A stretch of DNA of 64,000 nucleotides, taken from positions 62,001-126,000 of the forward strand of contig NZ_FONT01000001.1 of NCBI RefSeq assembly GCF_900113025.1, read 5' to 3'. A program made the position numbers and the translations under genes. The notes under the pieces are model-generated. The model was not told the DNA's origin. It ran no database searches and worked only from the letters and a program-made list of their open reading frames with translations. Origin of the DNA: Alteribacillus iranensis (GTDB taxonomy: Bacteria > Bacillota > Bacilli > Bacillales > Marinococcaceae). How positions within the stretch are numbered: the first letter of the stretch is position 1; the number at the start of each line of letters is the position of its first letter. This document shows positions 10,385-22,032 of this stretch, one piece after another.

Positions 10385-12165
10385 GAGGACGTACCCATTA
10401 CTGCGGAGAAATTTCTGAATCACTCATTGGTGAAAAGGTAGAGTTAAAAGGCTGGGCTCAGACGAGAAGAGACTTGGGCCAAGTAATATTTATAGATTTG
10501 CGAGATCGTTCAGGAATTGTTCAAATTGTAGCGAACCCTGAATTTTCGAAAGAAGCGTTTGAAATAGCCGATCGAGTGAGAAGTGAATATGTTTTAAGCG
10601 TAACAGGAACAGTGGTAAAACGTGACGAAGAAACGTACAATGAGAAAATCCCAACAGGGACAGTAGAAATAAGAGTGGATGAGTTGACTATCCTCAATCC
10701 TTCCAAGCCGTTACCTTTTCAAGTAGACGGAGAGACGGATGTATCAGAAGATGTGCGCTTGAAATATCGTTATCTCGATTTGAGACGTCCGGAAATGAGG
10801 GAGACCTTTAAGCTCCGTCATCGTGTCACTAAATTGATTCGTGACTATCTTGATGAAAAAGATTTTTTGGATATGGAAACGCCAATGTTAACGAAGAGCA
10901 CTCCTGAAGGTGCCAGGGATTACCTCGTACCAAGTCGTGTCCATCACGGTGAGTTTTATGCCCTTCCGCAGTCCCCGCAACTGTTCAAGCAACTGTTAAT
11001 GGTTTCGGGATTCGAGCGATATTACCAAATTGTCCGCTGTTTTAGAGATGAAGACTTACGTGCAGATCGGCAACCAGAATTTACACAAGTTGATATCGAG
11101 ACTTCTTTTATGCATAAAGAAGACTTCTTGTCTATGATGGAAGAAATGATGAAAAAAATTATGAAAGAAGTCCATGGTTTGGACATAGAAACACCATTTC
11201 CAAGACTCACGTATGAAGAAGCAATGAACCGTTATGGTTCTGATAAACCTGACACACGGTTTGGTATGGAATTGGTAGAACTGTCAGACATAGTGAAGGA
11301 CAGTGATTTTAAAGTATTTGCCGACGCTGTGAAAAAAGGCGGTATTGTGAAAGGTTTAAACGTAAAAGGTACCGCTGATAAAATGTCTAGAAAAGAAATC
11401 GACGATCTTGCTGACTTTGTCGCCGTGTATGGTGCGAAAGGTCTCGCTTGGCTAAAGGTAGAGGAAGACAGCTTAAAAGGACCAATTGCTAAATTTTTCA
11501 CTGAAGAGGAGACGGCACGCTTGCGAGAAGCACTTCAAGCTGAAGCAGGAGATTTACTCTTCTTTGGAGCAGATAAAAAAGATGTCGTCTTTAGCGCATT
11601 AGGCGCTCTGCGTCTGAAGTTTGGTAAAGAATTGGGCTTGATTGATGAAGAGGCATTCAACTTCCTGTGGGTTACAGAATTTCCTCTTATGGAATACGAC
11701 GAGGAAGAAGGAAGATATACCGCAATGCACCATCCATTCACAAGTCCAATACGCGAAGATATCGACAAGCTTGATAATAACCCGGAAGAGGTACGCGCCG
11801 AGGCATACGACTTAGTATTAAATGGATATGAATTAGGCGGCGGATCTCAGCGTATTTATGAGAGAGAGCTTCAAGAAAAAATGTTTAAAGCACTTGGTTT
11901 TAGTGAAGAAGAAGCGAGATCTCAATTTGGTTTCTTATTGGATGCCTTTGAGTACGGAACCCCTCCTCATGGCGGGATCGCCCTTGGGTTAGATAGGTTC
12001 ATTATGATTTTGGCAGGAAGATCTAATCTTCGGGATACGATTCTCTTCCCGAAAACAGCAAGCGCAAGTGACCCATTAACTGGGGCACCCGGAAAAGTAA
12101 GCGAAAAACAGTTAGATGAATTAAATCTTGAAATAGTTTCTTTCGAAGAAGAAGACGAAGAATAG
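10381..12165 (+). CDS. aspS: Aspartyl-tRNA synthetase
   Basis: A bacterial-type AspRS of 594 residues. It has an N-terminal OB-fold anticodon domain (residues 1-110), catalytic motif 2 [16 protein letters not shown] near residue 217, an inserted GAD domain (about 290-415) and motif 3 [13 protein letters not shown] near residue 532. The anticodon-domain loop reads RRDLG, with Leu where the non-discriminating Pseudomonas enzyme, as I recall it, has His. It overlaps hisS by ATGA and ends at a strong terminator. Confidence 0.96.
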   Translation: MRGRTHYCGEISESLIGEKVELKGWAQTRRDLGQVIFIDLRDRSGIVQIVANPEFSKEAFEIADRVRSEYVLSVTGTVVKRDEETYNEKIPTGTVEIRVDELTILNPSKPLPFQVDGETDVSEDVRLKYRYLDLRRPEMRETFKLRHRVTKLIRDYLDEKDFLDMETPMLTKSTPEGARDYLVPSRVHHGEFYALPQSPQLFKQLLMVSGFERYYQIVRCFRDEDLRADRQPEFTQVDIETSFMHKEDFLSMMEEMMKKIMKEVHGLDIETPFPRLTYEEAMNRYGSDKPDTRFGMELVELSDIVKDSDFKVFADAVKKGGIVKGLNVKGTADKMSRKEIDDLADFVAVYGAKGLAWLKVEEDSLKGPIAKFFTEEETARLREALQAEAGDLLFFGADKKDVVFSALGALRLKFGKELGLIDEEAFNFLWVTEFPLMEYDEEEGRYTAMHHPFTSPIREDIDKLDNNPEEVRAEAYDLVLNGYELGGGSQRIYERELQEKMFKALGFSEEEARSQFGFLLDAFEYGTPPHGGIALGLDRFIMILAGRSNLRDTILFPKTASASDPLTGAPGKVSEKQLDELNLEIVSFEEEDEE

Positions 12166-12222
12166 AAAGAAGGGCTGTCAAAGAGGCGTTTTTACGACCT
12201 TTTGAAACAGCCCTTCTTTTTT
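12166..12222 (+). terminator. Terminator after hisS-aspS
   Basis: Long hairpin with outer arms AAGAAGGGCTGT and ACAGCCCTTCTT, a second inner AAAGAGG/CCTTTT pairing, and a TTTTTT tail. Confidence 0.85.
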
Positions 12223-12247
12223 AGCTAGTGGATCTTTTGCTAAGCTC

Positions 12248-12363
12248 GCAAAAGTCAACGCTTCCTGCGTAAGCCAACGCAGAAATCAGTACGTGGTATT
12301 AGCTAACGAAGAAGTCAGCGCGTTCTGTGTAAGTCATGGCGCTTGCGCTTTTTCTTATAAGTG
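12248..12363 (+). repeat. Dispersed repeat, copy 1 (GTCAACGC...GTAAGCCAACGC unit)
   Basis: About 116 nt sharing an extended alignment with 33452-33570. Both read GCAAAAGTCAACGC, then GTAAGCCAACGCAGAA, then TAGCTAACG, and end near GCTTTT(T)CTTAT. Inside the copy, AAGTCAACGC-GTAAGCCAACGC and AAGTCAGCGC-GTAAGTCATGGCGC are two diverged versions of one unit. There is no plausible coding frame. It lies between the aspS terminator and the end of a minus-strand gene. Confidence 0.75.
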
Positions 12364-12651
12364 GTTTCCTTTTTTAAAATACTCAATAAATAAAGAAGGA
12401 TCATTTTTTATATAAAAAGTCCGAACGCCAGAAGAAGTATGCAAGTATAAATAGCCGATTTGTCCTGGCTGCCACTTGTAGGAAATATCAAACACATCAT
12501 GAAGAGGGTAGTGATATTCAGGGCTGGCTATGTAGTCTTGATAAAGATACAACCAGTCCTCCTGTTCGACAACTTTTTTTCCAAGCCATTCAATGGTTTG
12601 TTCTCTATAAATGACTTTTTGCCTCACTGTCCAAGACTGGTCATAGATCAT
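12355..12651 (-). CDS. Hypothetical protein (98 aa)
   Basis: I do not recognise this protein. It is 98 residues, soluble, rich in Trp and Tyr, with alternating strand-like segments (VFDISYKWQPGQIGYLYLHT, then GVRTFYIKNDP) ending in an amphipathic IEYFKK segment. This could be a small PH-like beta fold, which is a guess. The ATG at 12651 has GGGGAG ten nt upstream on its strand. It is divergent from 6S RNA, and its 3' end runs into repeat copy 1. Confidence 0.65.
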   Translation of the reverse strand: MIYDQSWTVRQKVIYREQTIEWLGKKVVEQEDWLYLYQDYIASPEYHYPLHDVFDISYKWQPGQIGYLYLHTSSGVRTFYIKNDPSLFIEYFKKGNHL

Positions 12652-12759
12652 TTTTTATGTACTCCCCTTTTCGTGTGTCGGTTGGATAAGAAGAAGGGTG
12701 TTCTCCTCTTTTTCACAACTAAAAAATTAAAATGGGCCTGTCAATTTTTAAATATTATC

Positions 12760-12788
12760 TTGACCACATCTACGAGTCATGCTACTAT
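12760..12788 (+). promoter_or_regulatory. Sigma-A promoter of 6S RNA
   Basis: TTGACC at 12760-12765 and TACTAT at 12783-12788 (overlapping TATAAA) are 17 nt apart. The expected start near 12796-12805 coincides with the 5' arm of 6S RNA. Confidence 0.7.
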
Positions 12789-12802
12789 AAATACAACAAA
12801 AT

Positions 12803-12994
12803 TTGAAGAGTCCTGAGGTGTTCGTGGGACACTCATCGTTTTGAGCCAACAGTTTTACCTAGGGAGCCTGAGGTTTCAATTTGGAGGGCAAGCCTCTTAC
12901 GAGTGGACGTCTGAAAGATTGAGCAGGGCACCCACCTGCCGAGAGCAGGCTTCAAAACTAAGTTAGTTTGACGGCACATCGGGACTCTTCCAGA
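12803..12994 (+). ncRNA. ssrS: 6S RNA
   Basis: 6S RNA binds sigma-A RNA polymerase by mimicking an open promoter. The ends pair: GAAGAGTCC at 12805-12813 with GGACTCTTC at 12982-12990. The interior is a long rod-like structure with a central bulge region around TTTTACCTAGGGAGCCTGAGG and GGAGGGCAAGCCTC. Position downstream of aspS, length of about 190 nt and its own promoter fit Bacillus 6S-1 (bsrA), which as I recall is encoded in this neighbourhood. Confidence 0.88.
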
Positions 12995-13012
12995 TTATTT
13001 AAATGAAATTAT

Positions 13013-13041
13013 CCCCCTTAGGTGATGACCTGAGGGGGTTT
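13013..13041. terminator. Terminator between 6S RNA and rsfA
   Basis: CCCCCTTAGGT-gatg-ACCTGAGGGGG followed by TTT. It lies just past the mature 6S end and also just past the stop of the convergent rsfA gene, so it may serve both strands. Confidence 0.75.
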
Positions 13042-13049
13042 CTCTGTAT

Positions 13050-13625
13050 TTAGTTGATCTTTTCTAAGTTCCCGTTCTGTTCCATTTTAAAGGCGTAAGG
13101 AGACAGGGCGGTTTCTTCCGTCACAGCTAGCTCTCTAGCACGATTCATCATCGTTACAATGGTGTCATAATCATGTCTCATCGTTTCATATTCTTGTTTC
13201 ACACGGTTGATTTCTTGATGAAGGATCATATTTTCTTTTTGGAGTTCCTGAATTGTCTTTTCAGTATCTTCCAGGTTTTCTTCCTGATCTAATTGTGAGG
13301 TAAGCTGTTCTAACTGTGTGATCACACCTTCTAGAGAAGAAGGGGAAGATACTACCGGAGTCGGGTTTATTTGATCCGCGGCTCTCTTTGCTGACAAACG
13401 CATTTTTCGTTTTCTTTCCCGTTTCGCTTCTTTGACATCTTGTTCATAGTCCTGTCTTACGATAGCATTCCAACGGAACCCGCACGCGGCAGAAGTTCTG
13501 TCTAATAAATCCCCCGTTTCATCGAATGCCTTCAATTGGGTACTTCCTTCTTTAATATGCTTTAACACCGTTGTCGCCAAAAGTCGATCGTCTTGATCAG
13601 ACCATGCGTCTTGTCTCAAGGTCAT
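13050..13625 (-). CDS. rsfA: RsfA family transcriptional regulator
   Basis: A 191-residue member of the RsfA/YlbO family. In B. subtilis RsfA is a forespore regulator that adjusts sigma-F-dependent genes. The N-terminal Myb/SANT-like helix-turn-helix includes [20 protein letters not shown] and [19 protein letters not shown] long predicted coiled coil follows at about residues 100-160, with Gln/Glu-rich heptads. AAAGGAGAG precedes the ATG. Family membership is firm; the exact RsfA-type role is inferred because the family has several paralogues per genome. Confidence 0.85.
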   Translation of the reverse strand: MTLRQDAWSDQDDRLLATTVLKHIKEGSTQLKAFDETGDLLDRTSAACGFRWNAIVRQDYEQDVKEAKRERKRKMRLSAKRAADQINPTPVVSSPSSLEGVITQLEQLTSQLDQEENLEDTEKTIQELQKENMILHQEINRVKQEYETMRHDYDTIVTMMNRARELAVTEETALSPYAFKMEQNGNLEKIN

Positions 13626-13699
13626 GGTTCATCTCTCCTTTAAATAAGTGGATGTGTTATGACCATTTTTGACCCTTGCCTATTCTTTTATACGTAAGT

Positions 13700-14971
13700 T
13701 CAGTAGTCTGAGATTTTACTATAAATTTCTGAAAGAGAGCGTTCAAATTTACTTGTTTCCTTAGGTATGTAGTAACGGTCTTTCTTTAATGAATCCGGCA
13801 AATATTGTTGAGGCACCCAGCCTCTCTCGTCATGATGTGGATACTTATATGATAATCCTCTGCCGAGCTTTTCAGCCCCTTTGTAGTGTGTATCTTTTAA
13901 ATGGACGGGGACGTCTGGTGTTCCTTTCTCTAATAAAGCAGACCGAGCTGCATCAAGTGCCTTGTATGCGCTATTTGATTTAGGAGAAAGACATAATTCG
14001 ATGACGGAAGATGCGAGAGGAATCCGCGCTTCTGGAAATCCAAGTCGTTCTGCGGCTTCAACAGCTGCAATCGCCCTAGGTCCAGCTTGTGGGCTTGCTA
14101 AGCCGATATCCTCGTATGCAGTTACGATCAATCGTCTTCCTATACTGATAAGGTCCCCCGCTTCAATAAGCCTGGCTAAATAGTGAAGTGCCGCATTTAC
14201 ATCGCTTCCTCTAATAGACTTTTGAAAGGCGGAGAGTACATCATAATGGTGATCGCCATCTTTGTCGTGTTGGAAACTCTTTTTTTGAATACATTCTTCT
14301 GCTGTTGGTAAATCAATCACAATCGTCCCTTCCTCATTTTTGGAAGTAGACAATACAGCAAGTTCGAGAGCGTTTAAGGCGGACCGCATGTCTCCGCCAC
14401 ATGCTGTGGCTAGATGATTTGCAGCCTCTTCTTCGAGGTGTACGGGATAATGTCCTAGTCCTTGCTTTTCATTCTGTAAGGCACGGTACAAAGCAGAGCT
14501 GATCTCTTCCTCTGTTAAACGGTGGAGTTCGAATATGTGACAGCGACTTCGAATTGCCGGATTAATGGAGTGGTAAGGGTTTGCTGTTGTAGCGCCTATA
14601 AGGATAATTAAGCCTCGTTCTAAATATGGTAAAAGAAAATCTTGTTTCGCTTTATCCAGACGATGAATCTCGTCCATAATTACGATAAGTTCATTTGAAA
14701 TTTTAGCCTCTTCTACAGCGATTTCCATGTCTTTTTTATTGTTCACGACAGCGTTCATCATTTTATAAGGTTTGTCAGTACTGCCAGCAATAGCTGAGGC
14801 AATCGAAGTTTTTCCAATACCCGGTGGGCCGTATAAGATCATGGAGGATAACTTCCTCGTTTCTACCATGCGTCTCAGCAGTTTCCCTTCTGAAAGTATG
14901 TGTTCTTGCCCAATAATATCGTCAATGGACGTCGGACGTAATCGATATGCTAATGGTTGCTGTTTTTTCAT
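13700..14971 (-). CDS. rarA: Replication-associated recombination protein RarA (MgsA)
   Basis: An AAA+ ATPase acting at stalled forks, related to clamp-loader subunits. The 423 residues contain Walker A GPPGIGKTSIA near residue 50, Walker B IVIMDEIHRL, sensor 1 GATTANPYHSINPAIRSRC, and the C-terminal MgsA oligomerisation domain (PTAEECIQKKSFQHDKDGD onward). I start at ATG 14971 (MKKQQPLAYRLRP) because it aligns with known RarA N-termini; a longer upstream frame exists to 15052 but looks unrelated. It corresponds to YrvN in the same B. subtilis neighbourhood. Confidence 0.92.
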   Translation of the reverse strand: MKKQQPLAYRLRPTSIDDIIGQEHILSEGKLLRRMVETRKLSSMILYGPPGIGKTSIASAIAGSTDKPYKMMNAVVNNKKDMEIAVEEAKISNELIVIMDEIHRLDKAKQDFLLPYLERGLIILIGATTANPYHSINPAIRSRCHIFELHRLTEEEISSALYRALQNEKQGLGHYPVHLEEEAANHLATACGGDMRSALNALELAVLSTSKNEEGTIVIDLPTAEECIQKKSFQHDKDGDHHYDVLSAFQKSIRGSDVNAALHYLARLIEAGDLISIGRRLIVTAYEDIGLASPQAGPRAIAAVEAAERLGFPEARIPLASSVIELCLSPKSNSAYKALDAARSALLEKGTPDVPVHLKDTHYKGAEKLGRGLSYKYPHHDERGWVPQQYLPDSLKKDRYYIPKETSKFERSLSEIYSKISDY

Positions 14972-15181
14972 TTTAAGAGAAAGCTCCTTTTCATTTATCG
15001 CTATCTTGAAGTGTGTTGTAGCTAGAACGTTAGTTCCATTGTAACAAATCACTTCTTATAAATGTAGAAACAGATAATTGCCTAATAGGCTGATTCCAGT
15101 CTCACTACATGAAATGTGGCTTTTTTCATGCTATAATGGCTAAGGATTACAGGAACGGTTTTGTTTGAAAGCAGGGAGATA

Positions 15182-15883
15182 ATGGAGAGAACATATGAAA
15201 AAGGCGAACACCTTTTTTCAAGGTGGACCATTTTTACCATTGGGTTAATCATTATGTCTTTTGGAATTTCCTTAATGATTACGGCTGAACTTGGCAGTGC
15301 ACCGTGGGATGTTCTGCACGTAGGTTTAGCAAGACAATTTGGTTTGACAGTAGGCACGTGGAGTATTATTATTGGAATCCTCATTATAGGGAGTTCTGCT
15401 ATAATGAAAAAAGAACTTCCACAGTTAGGAAGCGTTATTAATATGCTTCTCGTGGGAGTATTTATTGATATATTTTTACTGTTATTATCGACACCCGATT
15501 CGTTTCTCATGAAACTTTTTATGCTGCTGAGCGGTATACTAATTATCGGGTATGGCATCGGTATTTATATCGCGCCGGAATGCGGCGCAGGACCGCGTGA
15601 TAGTCTCATGCTTATACTACAGGAAAAGACTGGCTGGAAACTATCTAGAGTACGGGGTCTTATGGAAATTATTGTTTTAACAACAGGTTGGCTTTTGGGC
15701 GGAACAGTCTTCATTGGAACATTGTTATTCTGTTTTGGAATAGGTCAAGTCGTTGGGTTTGCAGTTCCTCAAACGCATCGTCTTGTCCGTCGATTGATAG
15801 AAAGAGGTGGAATGGATGAAGATATCAACCAAAGGAAGGTACGGGCTGACTATTATGATCGCGCTGGCGAAAAAGTACGGTGA
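15182..15883 (+). CDS. YczE/YitT-type integral membrane protein
   Basis: About 233 residues with five hydrophobic segments. The motifs LGSAPWDVLHVGLA and APECGAGPRDSLMLIL belong to the YczE/YyaS family of uncharacterised membrane proteins. A TATAAT at 15132-15137 probably serves it. The start is uncertain: ATG 15182 sits very close to GGGAG, and TTG 15161 is possible. The last 68 nt overlap cymR in another frame, which is unusual. Function unknown. Confidence 0.8.
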   Translation: MERTYEKGEHLFSRWTIFTIGLIIMSFGISLMITAELGSAPWDVLHVGLARQFGLTVGTWSIIIGILIIGSSAIMKKELPQLGSVINMLLVGVFIDIFLLLLSTPDSFLMKLFMLLSGILIIGYGIGIYIAPECGAGPRDSLMLILQEKTGWKLSRVRGLMEIIVLTTGWLLGGTVFIGTLLFCFGIGQVVGFAVPQTHRLVRRLIERGGMDEDINQRKVRADYYDRAGEKVR

Positions 15884-16235
15884 AGGTCCGATATCTTTAA
15901 AATCAATTGCAAAAGAACACAATCTCTCGGAGCATTATTTAGAACAGCTTATCGCTCCTTTGCGTAATGCCACATTAGTGAAAAGTGTTAGAGGTGCATA
16001 CGGCGGTTATATGCTCTCAAGAGAACCGTCAGATATAACGGCGGGGGACATTATAAGAGTATTGGAAGGTCCGATTAGCCCGGTGGAAGTTGTGGAAGAT
16101 GAAGAACCGGCAAAACGGGATCTGTGGATTAAAATACGAGATGCTGTTAAGGATGTGCTTGATAACACTACCTTAGAGTATTTAGCTTCTTATGAAGGAG
16201 ATTCGGACCAAGAAAGTTATATGTTCTATATCTAA
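15816..16235 (+). CDS. cymR: Cysteine metabolism repressor CymR (Rrf2 family)
   Basis: A 139-residue Rrf2-type regulator almost identical in layout to B. subtilis CymR, the master repressor of cysteine and methionine-to-cysteine genes that works with O-acetylserine-thiol-lyase CysK. It has the winged-helix segment NLSEHYLEQLIAPLRNA, RGAYGGYMLSREP, and the effector segment RVLEGPISPVEVVEDEEPAK; it lacks the Fe-S cysteines of IscR. I chose ATG 15816 (MKISTKGRYGL) preceded by GAGGTGG. It lies inside the end of the upstream membrane protein gene and 13 nt before the desulfurase. Confidence 0.93.
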   Translation: MKISTKGRYGLTIMIALAKKYGEGPISLKSIAKEHNLSEHYLEQLIAPLRNATLVKSVRGAYGGYMLSREPSDITAGDIIRVLEGPISPVEVVEDEEPAKRDLWIKIRDAVKDVLDNTTLEYLASYEGDSDQESYMFYI

Positions 16236-16248
16236 CCGAGGTGAGAAT

Positions 16249-18550
<2,302 letters not shown>

Positions 18551-18611
18551 TGCGTTTTCCCTTTTTTATATAGACAGTCCTGAGGAACACGAAAAAAAGG
18601 AGAGGGTTACC

Positions 18612-19271
18612 ATGGATATTAATGAACAAGCTGTAGAAGCACTGAAAAACGGGGAATTGGAGAAAGCAGCGGAACTATTAAATAAAGCGATAGAATCAGA
18701 ACCTGAAAATCCCTTGCCGTATATTAATTTCGGCAATTTACTAGCAGAAATGAATGAGAGCGAAAAAGCATTAAATTTTTATCAAAAAGCATTAGAGCTA
18801 GATAGCGAAGCTGCAGCAGCTTACTATGGAGCAGGAAACGTCTTATATAACGCTGAAAAATATGCGGAAGCACTGACGATGTATCAACAGTCTCATAAAG
18901 CAGGGCTTGACGATGAGAGTCTTCATTATATGATGGGGTTGACGTACTATCAGTCGGGAAGGCTCCCTCATGCTATGGCCTCGTTACAGAGGGCGCTCGA
19001 AATGAATCCTGATGACACAGAAGCTCGCTTTTATTATGGTCTTTGTCTTGCTCAGTTGGAACAAGTAGAAGAAGCGGTTCCTCAATTTCTCGAAGTAATA
19101 AAGCAAGATGACCAACACGCTGATGCGTACTATAATTTAGGTGTCGCATATATGTATAAAGATGGGGCAGAAAAAGCAATCCCATATTTTGAGAAAGCGA
19201 TATCGATTCAACCGGATCACATGTTAGCATTAAACGGTAAAGAAATGGCAAAAAGCATGCTCGAGGAATAA
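18612..19271 (+). CDS. TPR repeat protein (YrrB-like)
   Basis: A 219-residue soluble protein made almost entirely of tetratricopeptide repeats; about six 34-residue units are visible, with the typical AYYGAGNVLYN and ADAYYNLGVAYMYKDG consensus. It corresponds to YrrB, found between mnmA and recD2 in B. subtilis; YrrB is thought to be a protein-protein adaptor of unknown role. It lies 14 nt before recD2, so the two are co-expressed. Confidence 0.85.
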   Translation: MDINEQAVEALKNGELEKAAELLNKAIESEPENPLPYINFGNLLAEMNESEKALNFYQKALELDSEAAAAYYGAGNVLYNAEKYAEALTMYQQSHKAGLDDESLHYMMGLTYYQSGRLPHAMASLQRALEMNPDDTEARFYYGLCLAQLEQVEEAVPQFLEVIKQDDQHADAYYNLGVAYMYKDGAEKAIPYFEKAISIQPDHMLALNGKEMAKSMLEE

Positions 19272-19285
19272 TCCGGAGGTTTATC

Positions 19286-21571
19286 ATGAATTCATTTGAA
19301 GAGGACAGGCTATCCGAGTCTTACCTAATCGGAACGGTGCTTCACATTATTTTCAGGAATGAAGAAAATGGTTATACAGTGATAAAAGTAAAGGTGAAGG
19401 AGTCAGAACCTGCCCTGGACGAGAAGAAAGTCACTGTTGTTGGCCATTTTCCAGCCATTGAAAAAGAAGAGCGGTACCGTTTCGAGGGAGAGTTAAAAGA
19501 ACATCCTCGTTATGGTAAGCAGTATCAGGCCTATATTTATAAAAAAGATTTGCCTACAGAGAGGGAAGCCTTAATTTCATATCTTTCCAGTGAGCGCTTC
19601 ACAGGTATCGGCAAAAAGACAGCAGAGCGTCTCATTGATACTTATGGCACGAATGTTATCTCCGGCGTCCTGAATCAACCGGATAAATTAAAAGAAATAC
19701 CTGGGCTGAATGAAGAAAAACGTAAGACATTATATCGGGAACTGATGGAAAATCAAGGAATGGAACATGCCATGACCATGCTTTCGCGGTTTGGCTTTGG
19801 GATGGAATTATCGGTCAAAATCTATAATACGTACAAGGAAGAGACAATTGATATTATTCAGCATACCCCTTATCAACTTGTATGGGATGTAGAGGGAGTT
19901 GGCTTTTATAAAGCTGACAGGCTGGGAAAAAGCCTTGGTATTCAACCAAATGACCAGGAACGTGTGAAAGCAGGCCTGCTTTATGTATTATATGAAAAAA
20001 CAATGCAGGAGGGCCATGTTTATTTCCCGAGAAGAGAAGTGTTAAAAGAAGCACAGGCGTTGCTGAATGAAGGAAACAATCAGGTAGATGTAACTGATTT
20101 GGACACTGCTGTTCTTCAGTTAGTAGAAGAAGATAAATTAATAGAGGAAGAGGAACGGATATATATCCCCTCTCTCTACTTTGCTGAAAAAGGAGTAGTT
20201 ACGAAAGTTACGAAAATGTTAGAAGAGGATCAGAGAGATGTATTTTCTGAGTCAGAATTTTTGCAGGCTCTTGGTGAAACGGAAGAAGAATTCGGCATTG
20301 AATATGCGGAACAACAGCGTGAAGCTATTTATAAGGCTATTCATTCTAACATTATGATTTTAACCGGAGGTCCTGGGACTGGGAAAACCACTGTAATACG
20401 TGCGATAGTGGATATTTATGCCAAGCTGAACGGTTTTTCTTTAGATCGTTCGACGTATCGCAAAGGAGAAAGATTTCCTGTGTTACTGGCTGCTCCAACC
20501 GGTCGAGCAGCAAAAAGGATGAAAGAGTCAACGGGTTTGGAAGCTTCTACCATACATAAATTATTAGGTTTCAATGGAGAAGAGGAAGAAGATCCTTTTG
20601 AGAAAAATGAACAGCAGCCTCTTGAAGGTAGTCTTTTAATTGTGGACGAAGTGTCGATGGTAGACATGTGGCTTGCCAATCAGTTATTGCGTGCTGTCCC
20701 CGATGAAATGAAAGTTATAATCGTTGGAGATGAAGATCAACTTCCTTCCGTAGGGCCCGGACAAGTACTAAGAGACCTTTTACAAACGAAGTTGATTCCG
20801 ACCGTAGAGCTTTCTGTTGTGTACAGGCAGGCAGAAGGTTCTTCAATTATTGATTTGGCACACACTATTAAAAAAGGATATTTACCAGATGATATGCAAA
20901 CGCCTTATTCTGACAGACGCTTCTTTCCGTGCTCGAAACTGCAAACTGCACAAGTGATTGAGCAAGTTTGTGCAGGAGCTTTAAAAAAGGGATATTCTCC
21001 GCTCGACATTCAAGTACTTGCCCCGATGTATCGTGGGTCAGCAGGGGTCAATCTCTTAAATGAAACGCTCCAGAAGCTATTTAATCCTCATGAAGAGAAA
21101 AAAAGGAAAGTTAGTTTTGGAGATACCACTTATTCAAAAGGGGATGTCGTGTTACAACTTGTAAATGACCCGGAAAAGGAAGTATACAATGGAGACAGAG
21201 GGGTAATTGAAGCTATCTTTGAGGCGAAAGAAACAGTCGATAAACAAATGCAGATTGTCATTTCGTTTGAAGGCAAGGAAGTAACATATTCAAGACAAGA
21301 GCTGAAGCAAATTATGCTTGCGTATTGTTCATCTATTCACAAAGCCCAGGGCAGTGAATTTCCGATTGTGATCGTACCTATGCTTATGTCGTATCGCAGG
21401 ATGTTGCAACGAAACTTATTATATACAGCAATAACAAGAGCGCAAGACTATTTAATTCTTTGCGGGGAAAGAGAAGCTATTCAGTTTGCTGTAGACAAAG
21501 ATAATCGAGATGGCCGTTTCACCACGTTGGTGGAGAAGTTTCTCCATGCTGCGGGGGAAAGCCCTTCGTGA
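19286..21571 (+). CDS. recD2: ATP-dependent RecD2 helicase
   Basis: A superfamily 1B 5'-3' DNA helicase acting in repair and fork stability without RecBC. The 761 residues have an N-terminal OB-like domain, helix-hairpin-helix repeats (FTGIGKKTAERL near residue 104), Walker A GGPGTGKTT near residue 360, motif II VDEVSMVD, and the C-terminal motifs IHKAQGSEFP and LLYTAITRAQ. It is slightly shorter than B. subtilis YrrC. Confidence 0.94.
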   Translation: MNSFEEDRLSESYLIGTVLHIIFRNEENGYTVIKVKVKESEPALDEKKVTVVGHFPAIEKEERYRFEGELKEHPRYGKQYQAYIYKKDLPTEREALISYLSSERFTGIGKKTAERLIDTYGTNVISGVLNQPDKLKEIPGLNEEKRKTLYRELMENQGMEHAMTMLSRFGFGMELSVKIYNTYKEETIDIIQHTPYQLVWDVEGVGFYKADRLGKSLGIQPNDQERVKAGLLYVLYEKTMQEGHVYFPRREVLKEAQALLNEGNNQVDVTDLDTAVLQLVEEDKLIEEEERIYIPSLYFAEKGVVTKVTKMLEEDQRDVFSESEFLQALGETEEEFGIEYAEQQREAIYKAIHSNIMILTGGPGTGKTTVIRAIVDIYAKLNGFSLDRSTYRKGERFPVLLAAPTGRAAKRMKESTGLEASTIHKLLGFNGEEEEDPFEKNEQQPLEGSLLIVDEVSMVDMWLANQLLRAVPDEMKVIIVGDEDQLPSVGPGQVLRDLLQTKLIPTVELSVVYRQAEGSSIIDLAHTIKKGYLPDDMQTPYSDRRFFPCSKLQTAQVIEQVCAGALKKGYSPLDIQVLAPMYRGSAGVNLLNETLQKLFNPHEEKKRKVSFGDTTYSKGDVVLQLVNDPEKEVYNGDRGVIEAIFEAKETVDKQMQIVISFEGKEVTYSRQELKQIMLAYCSSIHKAQGSEFPIVIVPMLMSYRRMLQRNLLYTAITRAQDYLILCGEREAIQFAVDKDNRDGRFTTLVEKFLHAAGESPS

Positions 21572-21647
21572 AAATATGAAAGTATAGACACTGTAAGGAA
21601 AGGACAGAATGGATAACAATCATCTGGAAAAGGGTAGGTTATCCATT

Positions 21648-21839
21648 ATGAATTGTCCATATTGTCAATCAAAAACGACCGGAAAGATTGGAACTGAACA
21701 TTATTATTGTTGGGAATGCTTTGTAGAGTGGACATATGAAGGAGAAAAAATTACACTTTACCAAGTGGAAGAGGATGGTTCTCTTTGTTGCCTAAATGAT
21801 TTATTTGGAGAAAAGTTTTATCTAGAAAAAGGAAGTTGA
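21648..21839 (+). CDS. Small zinc-ribbon protein (63 aa)
   Basis: A 63-residue protein with two CxxC knuckles, CPYC at residues 3-6 and CWEC near 23-26, which suggests a zinc ribbon. An acidic aromatic tail includes a CC pair. I do not know its function; a small gene is also found near this position in B. subtilis. ATG 21648 gives a protein that begins at the zinc ribbon; ATG 21609, with AAAGGA just upstream, would add 13 residues and is equally possible. Confidence 0.65.
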   Translation: MNCPYCQSKTTGKIGTEHYYCWECFVEWTYEGEKITLYQVEEDGSLCCLNDLFGEKFYLEKGS

Positions 21840-22032
21840 TGGAGAACTATTTAGATCAAACCCCCTAATGAACATCTTAAAGGTTAGTTGGAGAGAAGCA
21901 CATAAATTGTTCGGAAGTAACTCATCTTAATAGTAGGATCGTTGCTACGAAGTGTTTCACTCTATAGGAGACAGTGAGAAAAACATTGCTTTCTATGTCT
22001 GTACCGATGCGATGGAACAAGGGGGATGTTGA

